Source: Mesorhizobium sp. INR15
GTDB lineage: Bacteria; Pseudomonadota; Alphaproteobacteria; Rhizobiales; Rhizobiaceae
NCBI RefSeq assembly: GCF_015500075.1
Contig: NZ_CP045496.1
Span: forward strand, 1,488,001 to 1,552,000
DNA: 64,000 nucleotides
Direction of reading: 5' to 3'
Part shown: positions 33,418-41,701 of the stretch, in pieces
Position numbering within the stretch: the stretch's first letter is position 1
Layout: each line of letters starts with the position of its first letter
Translations under genes and position numbers: made by a program
The notes under the pieces: generated by a model
Databases searched by the model: none
What the model saw: only the letters and a program-made list of their open reading frames with translations
What the model was told of the DNA's origin: nothing

Positions 33418-34143
33418 TCAGACGAAATACTGACCGCCATTGGCGGTGATAGTCGAACCGGTGATGAAGCCGGCATCTTCGGAAGCGAGGAAGACGACGC
33501 AGCGCGCGATCTCTTCCGGCTCGCCAAGGCGGCCGACGGGAATCTGCGGAATGATGCGTTCGTTGAGCACCTTCTCGTCGATCGCCTTGACCATCTCGGT
33601 GGCGATATAGCCGGGGCAGATGACGTTGACGGTGATGCCCGCGCGCGCGCCCTCCTGGGCCAGCGCCTTGGAGAAGCCGATATCGCCAGCCTTGGCGGCG
33701 GAGTAGTTGACCTGGCCGGCCTGGCCCTTCTGGCCGTTGATCGAGGAAATGGTGATGACGCGGCCGAACTTGCGGTCGCGCATGCCGCCCCACAGTGGGT
33801 GCGTCATGTTGAAGACGCCGGAAAGGTTGGTGTCGATGACCTCCTTCCACTGCTCGCGCGTCAGCTTGTGGAACATGGCATCGCGGGTGATGCCGGCATT
33901 GTTGACCAGCACCGCGACCGGGCCGAGATCAGCCTCGACCTGCTTTATGCCGGCAGCGCAGGCGTCATAGTCGGCAACCGACCATTTGTAGGTCTTGATG
34001 CCGGTCTCGGCGGTGAATTTCTTCGCCGCCTCGTCATTGCCGGCATAGTTGGCGGCGACGGAATAGCCGGCATTCTTCAGCGCGATCGAGATCGCCGCGC
34101 CGATGCCGCGCGAGCCACCGGTGACGAGTGCTACCTTGGTCAT
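33418..34143 (-). CDS. phbB: Acetoacetyl-CoA reductase
   Basis: NADPH-dependent reduction of acetoacetyl-CoA to (R)-3-hydroxybutyryl-CoA, the second step of PHB synthesis. The 241 residues are a classical short-chain dehydrogenase: TGGSRGIGAAI nucleotide loop, NNAG, and the Ser-Tyr-Lys triad in ISSINGQKGQAGQVNYSAAK. C-terminal GGQYF is typical of PhbB. The start at 34143 has GGAGGAAAC upstream. It forms an operon with phbA, 89 bases upstream. Confidence 0.96.
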   Translation of the reverse strand: MTKVALVTGGSRGIGAAISIALKNAGYSVAANYAGNDEAAKKFTAETGIKTYKWSVADYDACAAGIKQVEADLGPVAVLVNNAGITRDAMFHKLTREQWKEVIDTNLSGVFNMTHPLWGGMRDRKFGRVITISSINGQKGQAGQVNYSAAKAGDIGFSKALAQEGARAGITVNVICPGYIATEMVKAIDEKVLNERIIPQIPVGRLGEPEEIARCVVFLASEDAGFITGSTITANGGQYFV

Positions 34144-34232
34144 GTTTCCTCCCAGGAGTGCAGATGTCTGATGTCGGGCGGCAGGGTTTGCCCTCTGTTC
34201 CCTGCTCGCTTCCGCAGTGTGGTTGGTCTTTC

Positions 34233-35411
34233 TTACAGCGCTTCGACGCACATGGCGACGCCCATGCCGCCGCCGATGCACAGCGTCGCAAGGCCCTTCT
34301 TGGCGCCCCGGCGGCGCATCTCGAAGACCAGCGTGTTGAAGACACGGGCGCCGGAAGCGCCGATCGGATGGCCGATGGCGATGGCACCGCCATTGACGTT
34401 GACGATCGAGGGATCCCAGCCCATGTCCTTGTTGACGGCGCAGGCCTGAGCGGCAAAGGCCTCGTTGGCCTCGACCAGGTCGAGATCGCCGACCGACCAG
34501 CCGGCCTTTTCCAATGCCTTGCGCGAGGCAGGGATGGGGCCGGTGCCCATGATTGCAGGGTCAACACCGGCGGTCGCCCAGGAGACGATGCGCGCCAAAG
34601 GCGTGATGCCGCGCCGGACTGCTTCCGCCTCGCTCATCAGAAGTGCGCCGGCGGCGCCGTCATTGATGCCGGACGCGTTGGCGGCGGTCACCGTGCCGTC
34701 CTTGTCGAAGGCCGGCTTCAGCTTGGTCATGGCATCCATGGTGGCGCCGTGACGGATGTATTCGTCCTGGTCGACAATCGTGTCGCCCTTCCGGCCCTTG
34801 ATGGTGAAGGCAACGATCTCGTCCTTGAACTTTCCGGCCTTCTGCGCGGCCTCGGCCTTGTTCTGCGAGGCCAGCGCGAACTGGTCCTGGTCGTCGCGGG
34901 TGATTTGGAACTGGCGAGCGACATTCTCGGCCGTGTTGCCCATGTGATAGCCGTTGAAGGCGTCCCACAGTCCGTCCTTGATCATGGTGTCGATCATCTT
35001 GTAGTCGCCCATTTTGACGCCGGCGCGCAAATGCTGGGCGTGTGCGGAAAGCGACATCGATTCCTGTCCGCCGGCAATGATCACCTTGGCGTCGCCGGCG
35101 GCGATCTGCTGCATGCCGAGCGCGATGGCGCGAAGGCCCGAGCCGCAAACCTGGTTGAGACCCCAGGCGGTGGTCTCCTTGGGCAGGCCGGCAAGGATCG
35201 ACGCCTGGCGGGCTGGGTTCTGCCCCTGCGCGGCGGTCAGCACCTGACCGAGAATGACCTCATCGACCTCGGCTGCTTCAACACCGGCCCGAGCCAGCAG
35301 TTCGCTGATGACGGCGGCGCCGAGTTCATGCGCCGGTGTAGCGGCAAAGGCGCCGTTGAAGGAGCCGACAGGCGTGCGTGCCGCGCTGGCGATGACGATG
35401 GAAGCGGACAT
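34233..35411 (-). CDS. phbA: Acetyl-CoA acetyltransferase (beta-ketothiolase)
   Basis: Condenses two acetyl-CoA to acetoacetyl-CoA, the first step of PHB synthesis. It has 392 residues with acylated Cys89 (NQVCGSGLRA), the conserved His in NVNGGAIAIGHPIGASGARV, and the second catalytic Cys in CIGGGMGVAMCVE near the C-terminus. It is first gene of phbAB, divergent from phaR across a 306-bp region with TGC-rich dyads, so it is probably repressed by PhaR. Confidence 0.97.
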   Translation of the reverse strand: MSASIVIASAARTPVGSFNGAFAATPAHELGAAVISELLARAGVEAAEVDEVILGQVLTAAQGQNPARQASILAGLPKETTAWGLNQVCGSGLRAIALGMQQIAAGDAKVIIAGGQESMSLSAHAQHLRAGVKMGDYKMIDTMIKDGLWDAFNGYHMGNTAENVARQFQITRDDQDQFALASQNKAEAAQKAGKFKDEIVAFTIKGRKGDTIVDQDEYIRHGATMDAMTKLKPAFDKDGTVTAANASGINDGAAGALLMSEAEAVRRGITPLARIVSWATAGVDPAIMGTGPIPASRKALEKAGWSVGDLDLVEANEAFAAQACAVNKDMGWDPSIVNVNGGAIAIGHPIGASGARVFNTLVFEMRRRGAKKGLATLCIGGGMGVAMCVEAL

Positions 35412-35717
35412 GTTCTTCTCCAGACTTCAGGGGATCGGGTTCTTTTTGGGTGTCGTTGAGGACTTTTCTTGCCCTTTCCATAACCCAAGTCAAACCGGAA
35501 ATGGGCATGGCCGCCATGCGCTGCAAGCAGGCCGTGCATGGCTATCGCCACGGGCCGATCATTGCTGCGCAGCATATTTGGCCTGCTATGCAGCATTTTA
35601 TGATCCCGCACTGCACAAACTGCTTGGATTTATGACGCTTTTGCGCATATCCTTAGAAAAGGCACAATCGTTACCGGCGGCTTACTCAGGCACGCCGGTG
35701 TCCCCGGGAGGATGCAG
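35412..35717. other. phbA/phaR divergent control region
   Basis: 306 bases without a gene. It contains several TGC dyads: CTGC-AA-GCAG at 35521-35530, CTGCGCAG at 35565-35572, CTGC-TAT-GCAG at 35583-35593, and GCACTGCA at 35608-35615. Promoters for phbAB (leftward) and phaR (rightward) must lie here. Confidence 0.7.
35521..35615. promoter_or_regulatory. Candidate PhaR operators
   Basis: PhaR of other alphaproteobacteria is known to bind CTGC-N3/4-GCAG-type, TGC-rich sites. CTGC-TAT-GCAG (35583-35593) is an exact N3 match, with CTGC/GCAG dyads of shorter spacing at 35521-35530 and 35565-35572 and GCACTGCA at 35608. Binding is inferred. Confidence 0.5.
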
Positions 35718-36332
35718 ATGGCCGCGAAAGACGATCCGATCGTTATCAAGAAATACGCCAATCGCCGCCTCTATAATACCGGCACAAGCACCTACGTGAC
35801 GCTCGAGGACCTCGCCGAGATGGTCAAGAAGGGCGAGGAGTTCACCGTTCAGGACGCCAAGACCGGCGACGACATCACGCACCCGGTGCTGACCCAGATC
35901 ATTTTCGAGCTGGAGAACAAGGATGGGCAGAACATGCTGCCGATCCCGTTCCTGCGTCAGCTGATCGCCTATTACGGTGACCAGATGCAGATGATCGTGC
36001 CGAGTTTTCTCGAGCAGTCGATGATGGCCTTTTCCAAGGAACAGGAGCGTTTTCGTGAGCAGATGAAGGGCGCGATCGGCAAGTCGCCGCTCGACATGAT
36101 GAAAATCACCACGCCGATCAAGGCGCTGGAAGAGCAGACGCGCCGCAACATGGAGATGTTCCAGAACGCCATGCGCCTATTCACGCCCTTCCCGCCGGCG
36201 GGCTCCGCTCCAGCCGCCGCCGCACCCGCGCCGGAACCGGCGAGGAAGGAAGCGCCGGAAAAATCCGACGACCTTCAGGATCTGAAGGAGCAGATCGCTG
36301 CGATGCAGCGCAAGCTCGACACGATGTCGTAA
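35718..36332 (+). CDS. phaR: Polyhydroxyalkanoate synthesis repressor PhaR
   Basis: 204 residues. The N-terminal PHB/PHA accumulation DNA-binding domain (VIKKYANRRLYNTGTSTYVT, then LEDLAEMVKKGEEFTV) is followed by the PHB-binding helical domain (FLRQLIAYYGDQMQMIVPSF). The C-terminal half ends in a Pro/Ala linker and a short coiled coil. PhaR represses phasin and PHB genes and leaves DNA when PHB granules form. The start at 35718 is chosen over ATG 35712 because GGGAGG (35706-35711) fits it better. It is divergent from phbAB. Confidence 0.95.
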   Translation: MAAKDDPIVIKKYANRRLYNTGTSTYVTLEDLAEMVKKGEEFTVQDAKTGDDITHPVLTQIIFELENKDGQNMLPIPFLRQLIAYYGDQMQMIVPSFLEQSMMAFSKEQERFREQMKGAIGKSPLDMMKITTPIKALEEQTRRNMEMFQNAMRLFTPFPPAGSAPAAAAPAPEPARKEAPEKSDDLQDLKEQIAAMQRKLDTMS

Positions 36333-36386
36333 GCCGGCGGAGCGGTTCGCCGTTTCGCGGTAACCCGGGATCGCCCCTGGCCTGTC

Positions 36387-36854
36387 CTATTCCGCGATAT
36401 CCAAATGCCACATTTCCCAGATTTCGTCGGGCCGCCCGCCGAGTGCGCGGTAGAACGCCTTGGCCGGCGTGTTGGACCGCAGCACCGTCCATTTGATGGT
36501 GGATGCACCAATGCCGCTGGCGTATTTCCTTAGCCGTTCGACGAGGGCATGGCCGACCGCCATGCCGCGTGCTGGCTCCGCGACATAGAGCTCCTTCAGG
36601 ACGACGACGGGCTTCAGGTCGTAAGTCCAGGGGATGAGATAGTGGACGGCGATTCCGACGACGGCGCCTTCGGCCTCGGCGACGAACACGCCAAAGCGGG
36701 GCGAAGGCCCCAGCCCATGTTCGACGATGTCCGCCTCGGTGACGCGGAACCTGTCGTCATAGCCCTCGAACACCGCCAGCGCCCGCATCAGCACGAGCAC
36801 GGCGCCGACATCCTGCCGCTCGAACGGGCGGATTGTGACCGGCGTTTTTCGCAT
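36387..36854 (-). CDS. GNAT-family N-acetyltransferase, spermidine/spermine acetyltransferase-like
   Basis: 155 residues, one GNAT domain. The acetyl-CoA site is in the segment LKELYVAEPARGMAVGHALV, followed by LRSNTPAKAFYRALGGRPDE. The N-terminal order (TIRPFERQDVGAVLVLMRAL) and size resemble diamine/thialysine N-acetyltransferases (SSAT family), which acetylate polyamines or related amines. Substrate is not proven. It lies 24 bases downstream of the rhodanese gene on the same strand, perhaps one transcript. Confidence 0.82.
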   Translation of the reverse strand: MRKTPVTIRPFERQDVGAVLVLMRALAVFEGYDDRFRVTEADIVEHGLGPSPRFGVFVAEAEGAVVGIAVHYLIPWTYDLKPVVVLKELYVAEPARGMAVGHALVERLRKYASGIGASTIKWTVLRSNTPAKAFYRALGGRPDEIWEMWHLDIAE

Positions 36855-36878
36855 CGCGCTCTCATCCGCGGTTTCGCA

Positions 36879-37298
36879 TCAAGCTCCGAGAGCACCAGGC
36901 TCCTTGCCTGAGGCAAAAGGGAGGTCCTCGTCCTGCCAGCCGGTTATGCCGCCGATCATGATCTTCACCGGCCGGCCAAGGCTGGCCAGCTTGAAGGCTG
37001 CCTGATCCGCGCCATTGCAATGCGGCCCGGCGCAGTAGACGACGAACAGCGTCGATGCCGGCCATTGTGCCATTCGCTCGGTGCTGATCTCGCGGTGCGG
37101 CAGATGCAGGGCGCCAGGCACGTGGCGGCGCTGGTAGGCTTCCGGCGTGCCGACGACATGGCAAAGGACGAAATCCTGCTCGCCCGAGCGCAAGGCGGCG
37201 GCGACATCGGAGCAGTCGGTCTCGACGGAGAGCCGGCGCTGAAAATGGTCCCGCGCAACATCCGGCGTGGCCGCCGGCACCTGTGTCACATAGCTCAT
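36879..37298 (-). CDS. Rhodanese-like sulfurtransferase domain protein
   Basis: 139 residues, single rhodanese domain. The conserved HVPGALHLPHREIS precedes the catalytic loop CAGPHCNGAD with probable active Cys89, and a C-terminal GGITGWQDEDLPF. It begins 86 bases from the FtrA-type regulator and is transcribed away from it. Such small rhodaneses next to FtrA-type regulators recur in proteobacteria, so it is probably the regulator's target. The physiological sulfur acceptor is unknown. Confidence 0.88.
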   Translation of the reverse strand: MSYVTQVPAATPDVARDHFQRRLSVETDCSDVAAALRSGEQDFVLCHVVGTPEAYQRRHVPGALHLPHREISTERMAQWPASTLFVVYCAGPHCNGADQAAFKLASLGRPVKIMIGGITGWQDEDLPFASGKEPGALGA

Positions 37299-37384
37299 CT
37301 GGTCGCTCCATCGCTGATGCAACCGAGATAGAGCAGAAAGCCGCGTCATTGCAGTTGGCGGTTTTGCCATATAGCATCAAGATC

Positions 37385-38374
37385 ATGCCAAAACCGCGTT
37401 CGCCCCTCGCCAATCCGCTTGTCGTTGCCATCGCCTATGACGGGCTGTGCACGTTTGAGTTTGGTGTGGCGGCGGAAGTGTTCGCCTTGCCAAGGCCGGA
37501 GATGGGCACGGGCTGGTATCGCTTCGCGGTCGCCGGGGTCGACGCGGGTGAGATGCGTGCGCTGGGTGGCGTGCGGTTCGTCGCTGACGGCGGTGCCGAC
37601 CTGATCGACCAGGCGGGCACGGTGATCGTGCCCGGATGGCGCGGCATCGACAGTCCGGTGCCGCAGCCGCTGATCGACGCCCTTGTCAAGGCAAACGAGC
37701 GCGGCGCGCGGGTTGTTTCCATCTGCTCTGGCGTGTTCGTGCTTGCCGCCGCCGGACTGCTGCGCGGCAAGCGCGCCACCACCCACTGGCGCTACTGCGC
37801 GAGACTGAAGGAACTCTATCCCGACATCGAGGTCGTCCCCGATGTTCTCTACATCGATGAGGGGGACGTTTTCACATCGGCCGGCAGCGCGGCGGGCATC
37901 GATCTGTGCCTGCATCTGGTCCGGCGCGACTTCGGCACGCAAGCCGCCAATGCAGTGGCGCGCCGCCTCGTTGTTCCGCCGCACCGCGATGGCGGCCAGG
38001 CGCAATATATCGAGCGCTCCGTGCCCGAGCCGCATGAGCGCGGCAGGCTTGGGCCATTGATCGACAGAATGCGCGCCGACATTTCCGGCGACTACCCCGT
38101 CGCCACACTGGCGGGGCTGGCGGGCATGAGCGAGCGGACGTTCTTGCGCCGCTTCATGGCCGCCACCGGTGTCACGCCGGCGCGCTGGCTTTTGTCGGAG
38201 CGGCTGTCGCGGGCGCGCACGCTGCTGGAAGACACCAGCATGCCGGTCGAGCAGATCGCGGAAAGCGCCGGATTTGGCGCGGCGGCGACCTTGCGGCACC
38301 ACTTTCGCCAGCAATTCGCGACAACGCCAGCCGCCTACCGCACCCAATTCGGCGGCGATGCCAGCCAGGGATGA
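37385..38374 (+). CDS. ftrA: FtrA-type (GlxA-family) transcriptional regulator
   Basis: 329 residues. The N-terminal DJ-1/PfpI-like domain (AIAYDGLCTFEFGVAAEVFA, with nucleophile-elbow-like VVSICSGVFVLAAAGLL) is followed by a C-terminal AraC-type pair of helix-turn-helices (LAGLAGMSERTFLRRFMAAT and IAESAGFGAAATLRHHFRQ). Such regulators sense small ligands through the N-terminal domain. It is divergent from the rhodanese gene, the likely target. The start MPKPRSPLANP at 37385 is preferred over a frame open to 37283, which would overlap the rhodanese start. Confidence 0.88.
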   Translation: MPKPRSPLANPLVVAIAYDGLCTFEFGVAAEVFALPRPEMGTGWYRFAVAGVDAGEMRALGGVRFVADGGADLIDQAGTVIVPGWRGIDSPVPQPLIDALVKANERGARVVSICSGVFVLAAAGLLRGKRATTHWRYCARLKELYPDIEVVPDVLYIDEGDVFTSAGSAAGIDLCLHLVRRDFGTQAANAVARRLVVPPHRDGGQAQYIERSVPEPHERGRLGPLIDRMRADISGDYPVATLAGLAGMSERTFLRRFMAATGVTPARWLLSERLSRARTLLEDTSMPVEQIAESAGFGAAATLRHHFRQQFATTPAAYRTQFGGDASQG

Positions 38375-38390
38375 ATTGGGCGCAGGACTT

Positions 38391-39530
38391 TCAGGGAGAC
38401 AAGCCCTCATAGCGGCCACGCGGTCGGATAAGCGTTCCTGAGGCGGCTTGCTCCACGGCATGGGCTGCCCAGCCAATGCTGCGCCCGAGTGCGAACAGGC
38501 GGAACGGCGCGTCGAGCGGCAAACCGAGGCTGCGCGTCAGTGCCGCCAGCGCGAAGTCGATGTTGGGGCGCATGCCGGTTGCGGCCAACGCGGCTTCACC
38601 AAGAGAACGCAACGTGCCGTCGACCTCGATCTTCTGCATCAGGGAAATCGCGCGAACATCTCCCTCGGAGTAGAGCGGATGACCGAAACCCGGCAGCGGC
38701 CGGTCGTGATCGAGCCAGCGCCTGACGGTTGCATCCGCGCCATGCATCACGGCGTCCGCGGCCAGTTGCATGACCGCTTCGCCGGCGCCGCCATGGCGAG
38801 GGCCGGAGAGCGTTGCCAGTCCTGCCAGCAGGCAGGAGGCCAGCGATGCGCCCGTCGAGGCAGCGACACGCGCTGCGAAGGCCGATGTGTTGAGTTCATG
38901 GTCCGCGAGCAGGACCAGTGCCCGGCGGATCGCGTCCGCGCCAGGTTCATTTGCCGACCAGCCTTGCGCCAGCCGCAGGTGCAGGGGGGCGTTACCTGGC
39001 GCCGCGCCGAGGGCGGTGGCCAATACGCCAACCGCCTGTCTGGCATCCGCGTAAAGCGATTTGCTGCTACGCCCGAGCGACGGCTGTCCCTGTCCTGCCA
39101 GCGCCGCCAGGTCAACAAAGGCCCTCTGGCGCCCGCCGTCCTGCTGTTTGCCGCTTGAAGGCGCGCTGAAGGCTGTCGATCCGGGCTGAGTCCACAAAAT
39201 GCCGGCTGTCTCCTCCAGCGAGATTGTGTCCGAGAGGAGGACCGCGTCCTGGCCGCGATAGATGAGGCGTCCATGCAAGACGGTCGAAATCGAGGTGGCA
39301 ATCGACGGCTCACCCCAGGCGATCGCGCTTTCGGCAATGGCCGAGGCACGTCTTCCGCGCGCGCGGCGGGTGGCCAGCGCGGCGATGTCCTCGGCACGAT
39401 ACTGGCTGCGGCGCGGATCAGCCGGCTCCGGCCGCATGCCGATACGTCCACGGCTGACATAGGCATAGAGCGTCTGTGCCCGGACCTTGAGCCGTTCCAG
39501 CGCCTCCTCCCGTGACAGCCATTCCGACAT
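38391..39530 (-). CDS. Citrate-synthase-family protein with N-terminal DNA-binding domain
   Basis: 379 residues. The first ~60 residues (LSREEALERLKVRAQTLYAY, VSRGRIG) form an AlpA/MerR-like helix-turn-helix. The rest is a citrate synthase domain. Catalytic positions are retained: His in DHELNTSAFAAR, His in PGFGHPLY, Asp in PNIDFALAAL. It may be a regulator that senses oxaloacetate, acyl-CoA or citrate, an active synthase that binds DNA, or both. It is divergent from a second citrate synthase homologue across a 96-bp region with three ATTGAT copies. Confidence 0.85.
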   Translation of the reverse strand: MSEWLSREEALERLKVRAQTLYAYVSRGRIGMRPEPADPRRSQYRAEDIAALATRRARGRRASAIAESAIAWGEPSIATSISTVLHGRLIYRGQDAVLLSDTISLEETAGILWTQPGSTAFSAPSSGKQQDGGRQRAFVDLAALAGQGQPSLGRSSKSLYADARQAVGVLATALGAAPGNAPLHLRLAQGWSANEPGADAIRRALVLLADHELNTSAFAARVAASTGASLASCLLAGLATLSGPRHGGAGEAVMQLAADAVMHGADATVRRWLDHDRPLPGFGHPLYSEGDVRAISLMQKIEVDGTLRSLGEAALAATGMRPNIDFALAALTRSLGLPLDAPFRLFALGRSIGWAAHAVEQAASGTLIRPRGRYEGLSP

Positions 39531-39548
39531 CGTCCATTTGCTCCAGAT

Positions 39549-39573
39549 ATTGATTATATTGATCAAGATTGAT
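39549..39573. promoter_or_regulatory. Three ATTGAT direct repeats, candidate operator
   Basis: ATTGAT at 39549-39554, 39558-39563 and 39568-39573, i.e. 9 and 10 bp apart, on one DNA face, with TTGATCAA at the centre. It lies between two divergent citrate synthase genes, 19 bp from the HTH-bearing one. Confidence 0.45.
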
Positions 39574-39626
39574 GGATTGGTCACGCAGCCTTATCTCCGA
39601 TCCGGAAACGGTTCAAGGAGACATCC

Positions 39627-40715
39627 ATGGCGAACGGGCTCGATGACGTGGTGGCGGCGGAGACGGTGCTCTCCGATGTCGATGGTCTTGGCGGCCGTCT
39701 GACGATCCGGGGGCATTCCCTGCCGGAACTGGCTGGGCGTTGGAGCTATGCCCAGGTGGTCCAGCTGTTGCTGGATGGCTTCTTTGACGACCTTCCCGGC
39801 GATGTGGAACTCGCGGCGAGGCTCGGTCAGGCGCGTAGCGAGGTGTTCGAGCGGCTTCGCCCGATGCTGCCGTCACTGCTGTCGGTCGACATCTACAGTG
39901 CCATGCGCGCCGGAATGGCGCTGCTGCCGGACGGCGAGACGCTGGCGGACGCATTGCGGCTGATCGCGGCGCCCGCCGTGCTGACGCCAGCCCTGTTGCG
40001 GCTGCGGCGCGGCGAGCAGCCTCTTGCGCCAGACGCCCGGGCCGATCATGCCGGCGACATGTTGCGGATGCTCAACGGCACTGTCGCTTCACCGGCTTTG
40101 ACGAAGGCGCTCGACACCTATCTCGTCACCGTCTGCGACCATGGCCTCAACGCCTCGACCTTCGCGACACGCGTGGTGGCTTCGACCCAGGCCGGCCTGA
40201 CATCCGCAGTGCTGGCCGGGCTTGGCGCGCTCAAGGGGCCGCTGCACGGTGGCGCGCCGGGTCCAGTGATCGAGATGCTGGACGCGATCGCGGCGCATGG
40301 CGATGCGGCCAGCTGGCTGCGCGATGAAATCGTGCATGGTGAACGCATCATGGGTTTTGGACATCGCATCTACCGGGTGCGCGACCCGCGCGCCGATGTG
40401 CTGAAAGCCGTCGTTCGCCAGCTTGGCGGCGAAGGTGACACGGGCAACCGCCTGGCCTTCGCCGAAAAGGTCGAGCAGGCCGCGCTTGACGTGCTGCGGG
40501 CCGCAAAGCCCGAGCGTTCGATCCAGACCAATGTCGAATTCTACACCGCATTGCTGCTTGAGGCGGCTGGGTTTCCCACGGACGCGTTCAGCAACGTCTT
40601 TGCCGCCGGGCGGGCCGCCGGCTGGGTCGCGCATGCGCGCGAACAACAGACGACCGGACGGCTCATCCGTCCGCAGTCACGCTATGTCGGGCCGATGCCG
40701 GATCTCGTTGCCTAG
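39627..40715 (+). CDS. Citrate synthase / 2-methylcitrate synthase homologue
   Basis: 362 residues without extra domain. It contains CDHGLNASTFATRVVAST (first His), GFGHRIYRVRDPRAD (second His and Arg) and TNVEFYTALLLEAAG, where most citrate synthases have the catalytic Asp but this protein has Glu. The C-terminus GRLIRPQSRYVGP fits the family. AAGGAGAC precedes the ATG. It may make citrate or methylcitrate or act on another acyl-CoA. The main TCA synthase is probably elsewhere. Confidence 0.86.
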   Translation: MANGLDDVVAAETVLSDVDGLGGRLTIRGHSLPELAGRWSYAQVVQLLLDGFFDDLPGDVELAARLGQARSEVFERLRPMLPSLLSVDIYSAMRAGMALLPDGETLADALRLIAAPAVLTPALLRLRRGEQPLAPDARADHAGDMLRMLNGTVASPALTKALDTYLVTVCDHGLNASTFATRVVASTQAGLTSAVLAGLGALKGPLHGGAPGPVIEMLDAIAAHGDAASWLRDEIVHGERIMGFGHRIYRVRDPRADVLKAVVRQLGGEGDTGNRLAFAEKVEQAALDVLRAAKPERSIQTNVEFYTALLLEAAGFPTDAFSNVFAAGRAAGWVAHAREQQTTGRLIRPQSRYVGPMPDLVA

Positions 40716-40794
40716 GGGGCGCCTCCAGATGGTGACGTAAATTCCACGTCATGAGTTGGCCATGTTGGTGTTCTTGCGTCGCACAAGACATATA

Positions 40795-40806
40795 TGCTGC
40801 ACTGCA
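40795..40806. promoter_or_regulatory. TGCTGCACTGCA, candidate PhaR site before bdhA
   Basis: TGC-rich site 32 bases before the bdhA start. It shares the octamer GCACTGCA (40799-40806) with the phbA/phaR control region (35608-35615). Confidence 0.4.
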
Positions 40807-40837
40807 ATATGATCTTGCGTGAACGAAGGACCCTGTT

Positions 40838-41620
40838 TTGACCACCACAAAAACCGCTGTCGTCACCGGCTCCACTTCTGGCATTGGCCTGGCCATCGCG
40901 CATGCGCTGGCGGCCAACGGCCACAATGTCATTGTCAATTCGTTCTCCGATACGGCCGCGGATCATTCTGTTGCTGATGTGGTTGCCAAACAGCATGGCG
41001 TGAAGGCCGCCTATATCAAGGCTGACATGTCGAAGCCGGCTGAATGCCGGGCGTTGATCGCCAGGGCGGCAGAGGCCTTCGGTTCGGTCGATATTCTCGT
41101 CAACAACGCCGGCATCCAGCATGTCGCGCCGGTGGAGGATTTTCCGACCGAGAAATGGGACGCGATCATCGCCATCAACCTGTCGTCGGCCTTCCACACC
41201 ATCGCCGCCGCCATCCCGCTGATGAAAAAGGCGGGTAGCGGGCGTATCGTCAACATTGCCTCGGCGCACGGTCTCGTCGCCTCGCCGTTCAAATCGGCTT
41301 ATGTCTCGGCCAAGCACGGCATCATGGGCCTGACCAAGACGGTCGCTCTCGAACTGGCGCGGGACAGGATCACCTGCAACGCCATCTGTCCCGGCTATGT
41401 GCTGACGCCGCTGGTGGAGGCGCAGATCCCCGACCAGATGAAGGCCAACAAGATGGATCGCGAGACGGTCGTCCGCGAGGTCATGCTGGAGAAGCAGCCG
41501 ACCAAGGAATTCGTCACGGTGGAGCAGATCGCGGCGGCGGCGGTGTTCCTGTGTTCGGACGCGGCGGCGCAAATCAACGGTACGCATCTCTCGGTCGACG
41601 GCGGCTGGACCGCTGCGTGA
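40838..41620 (+). CDS. bdhA: D-3-hydroxybutyrate dehydrogenase
   Basis: NAD-dependent oxidation of D-3-hydroxybutyrate to acetoacetate, the first step in using PHB monomers. 260-residue short-chain dehydrogenase with TGSTSGIGLAIAHAL, NNAGIQHVAPVEDFP, the triad segment NIASAHGLVASPFKSAYVSA followed by K, and the family-typical end GTHLSVDGGWTAA. The QHVAP and CPGYVLTPLVEAQIPDQ elements are characteristic of 3-hydroxybutyrate dehydrogenases. TTG start at 40838 with ACGAAGGA upstream. A patatin-like gene follows after 81 bases. Confidence 0.93.
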   Translation: MTTTKTAVVTGSTSGIGLAIAHALAANGHNVIVNSFSDTAADHSVADVVAKQHGVKAAYIKADMSKPAECRALIARAAEAFGSVDILVNNAGIQHVAPVEDFPTEKWDAIIAINLSSAFHTIAAAIPLMKKAGSGRIVNIASAHGLVASPFKSAYVSAKHGIMGLTKTVALELARDRITCNAICPGYVLTPLVEAQIPDQMKANKMDRETVVREVMLEKQPTKEFVTVEQIAAAAVFLCSDAAAQINGTHLSVDGGWTAA

Positions 41621-41701
41621 GCCCAAAGGCATTCCCGATCGTTTCATGAAACAGGGCCGTGAGTGGCTCGGATAAGCAAGCTCGACACAAAGGACGACGC
41701 C

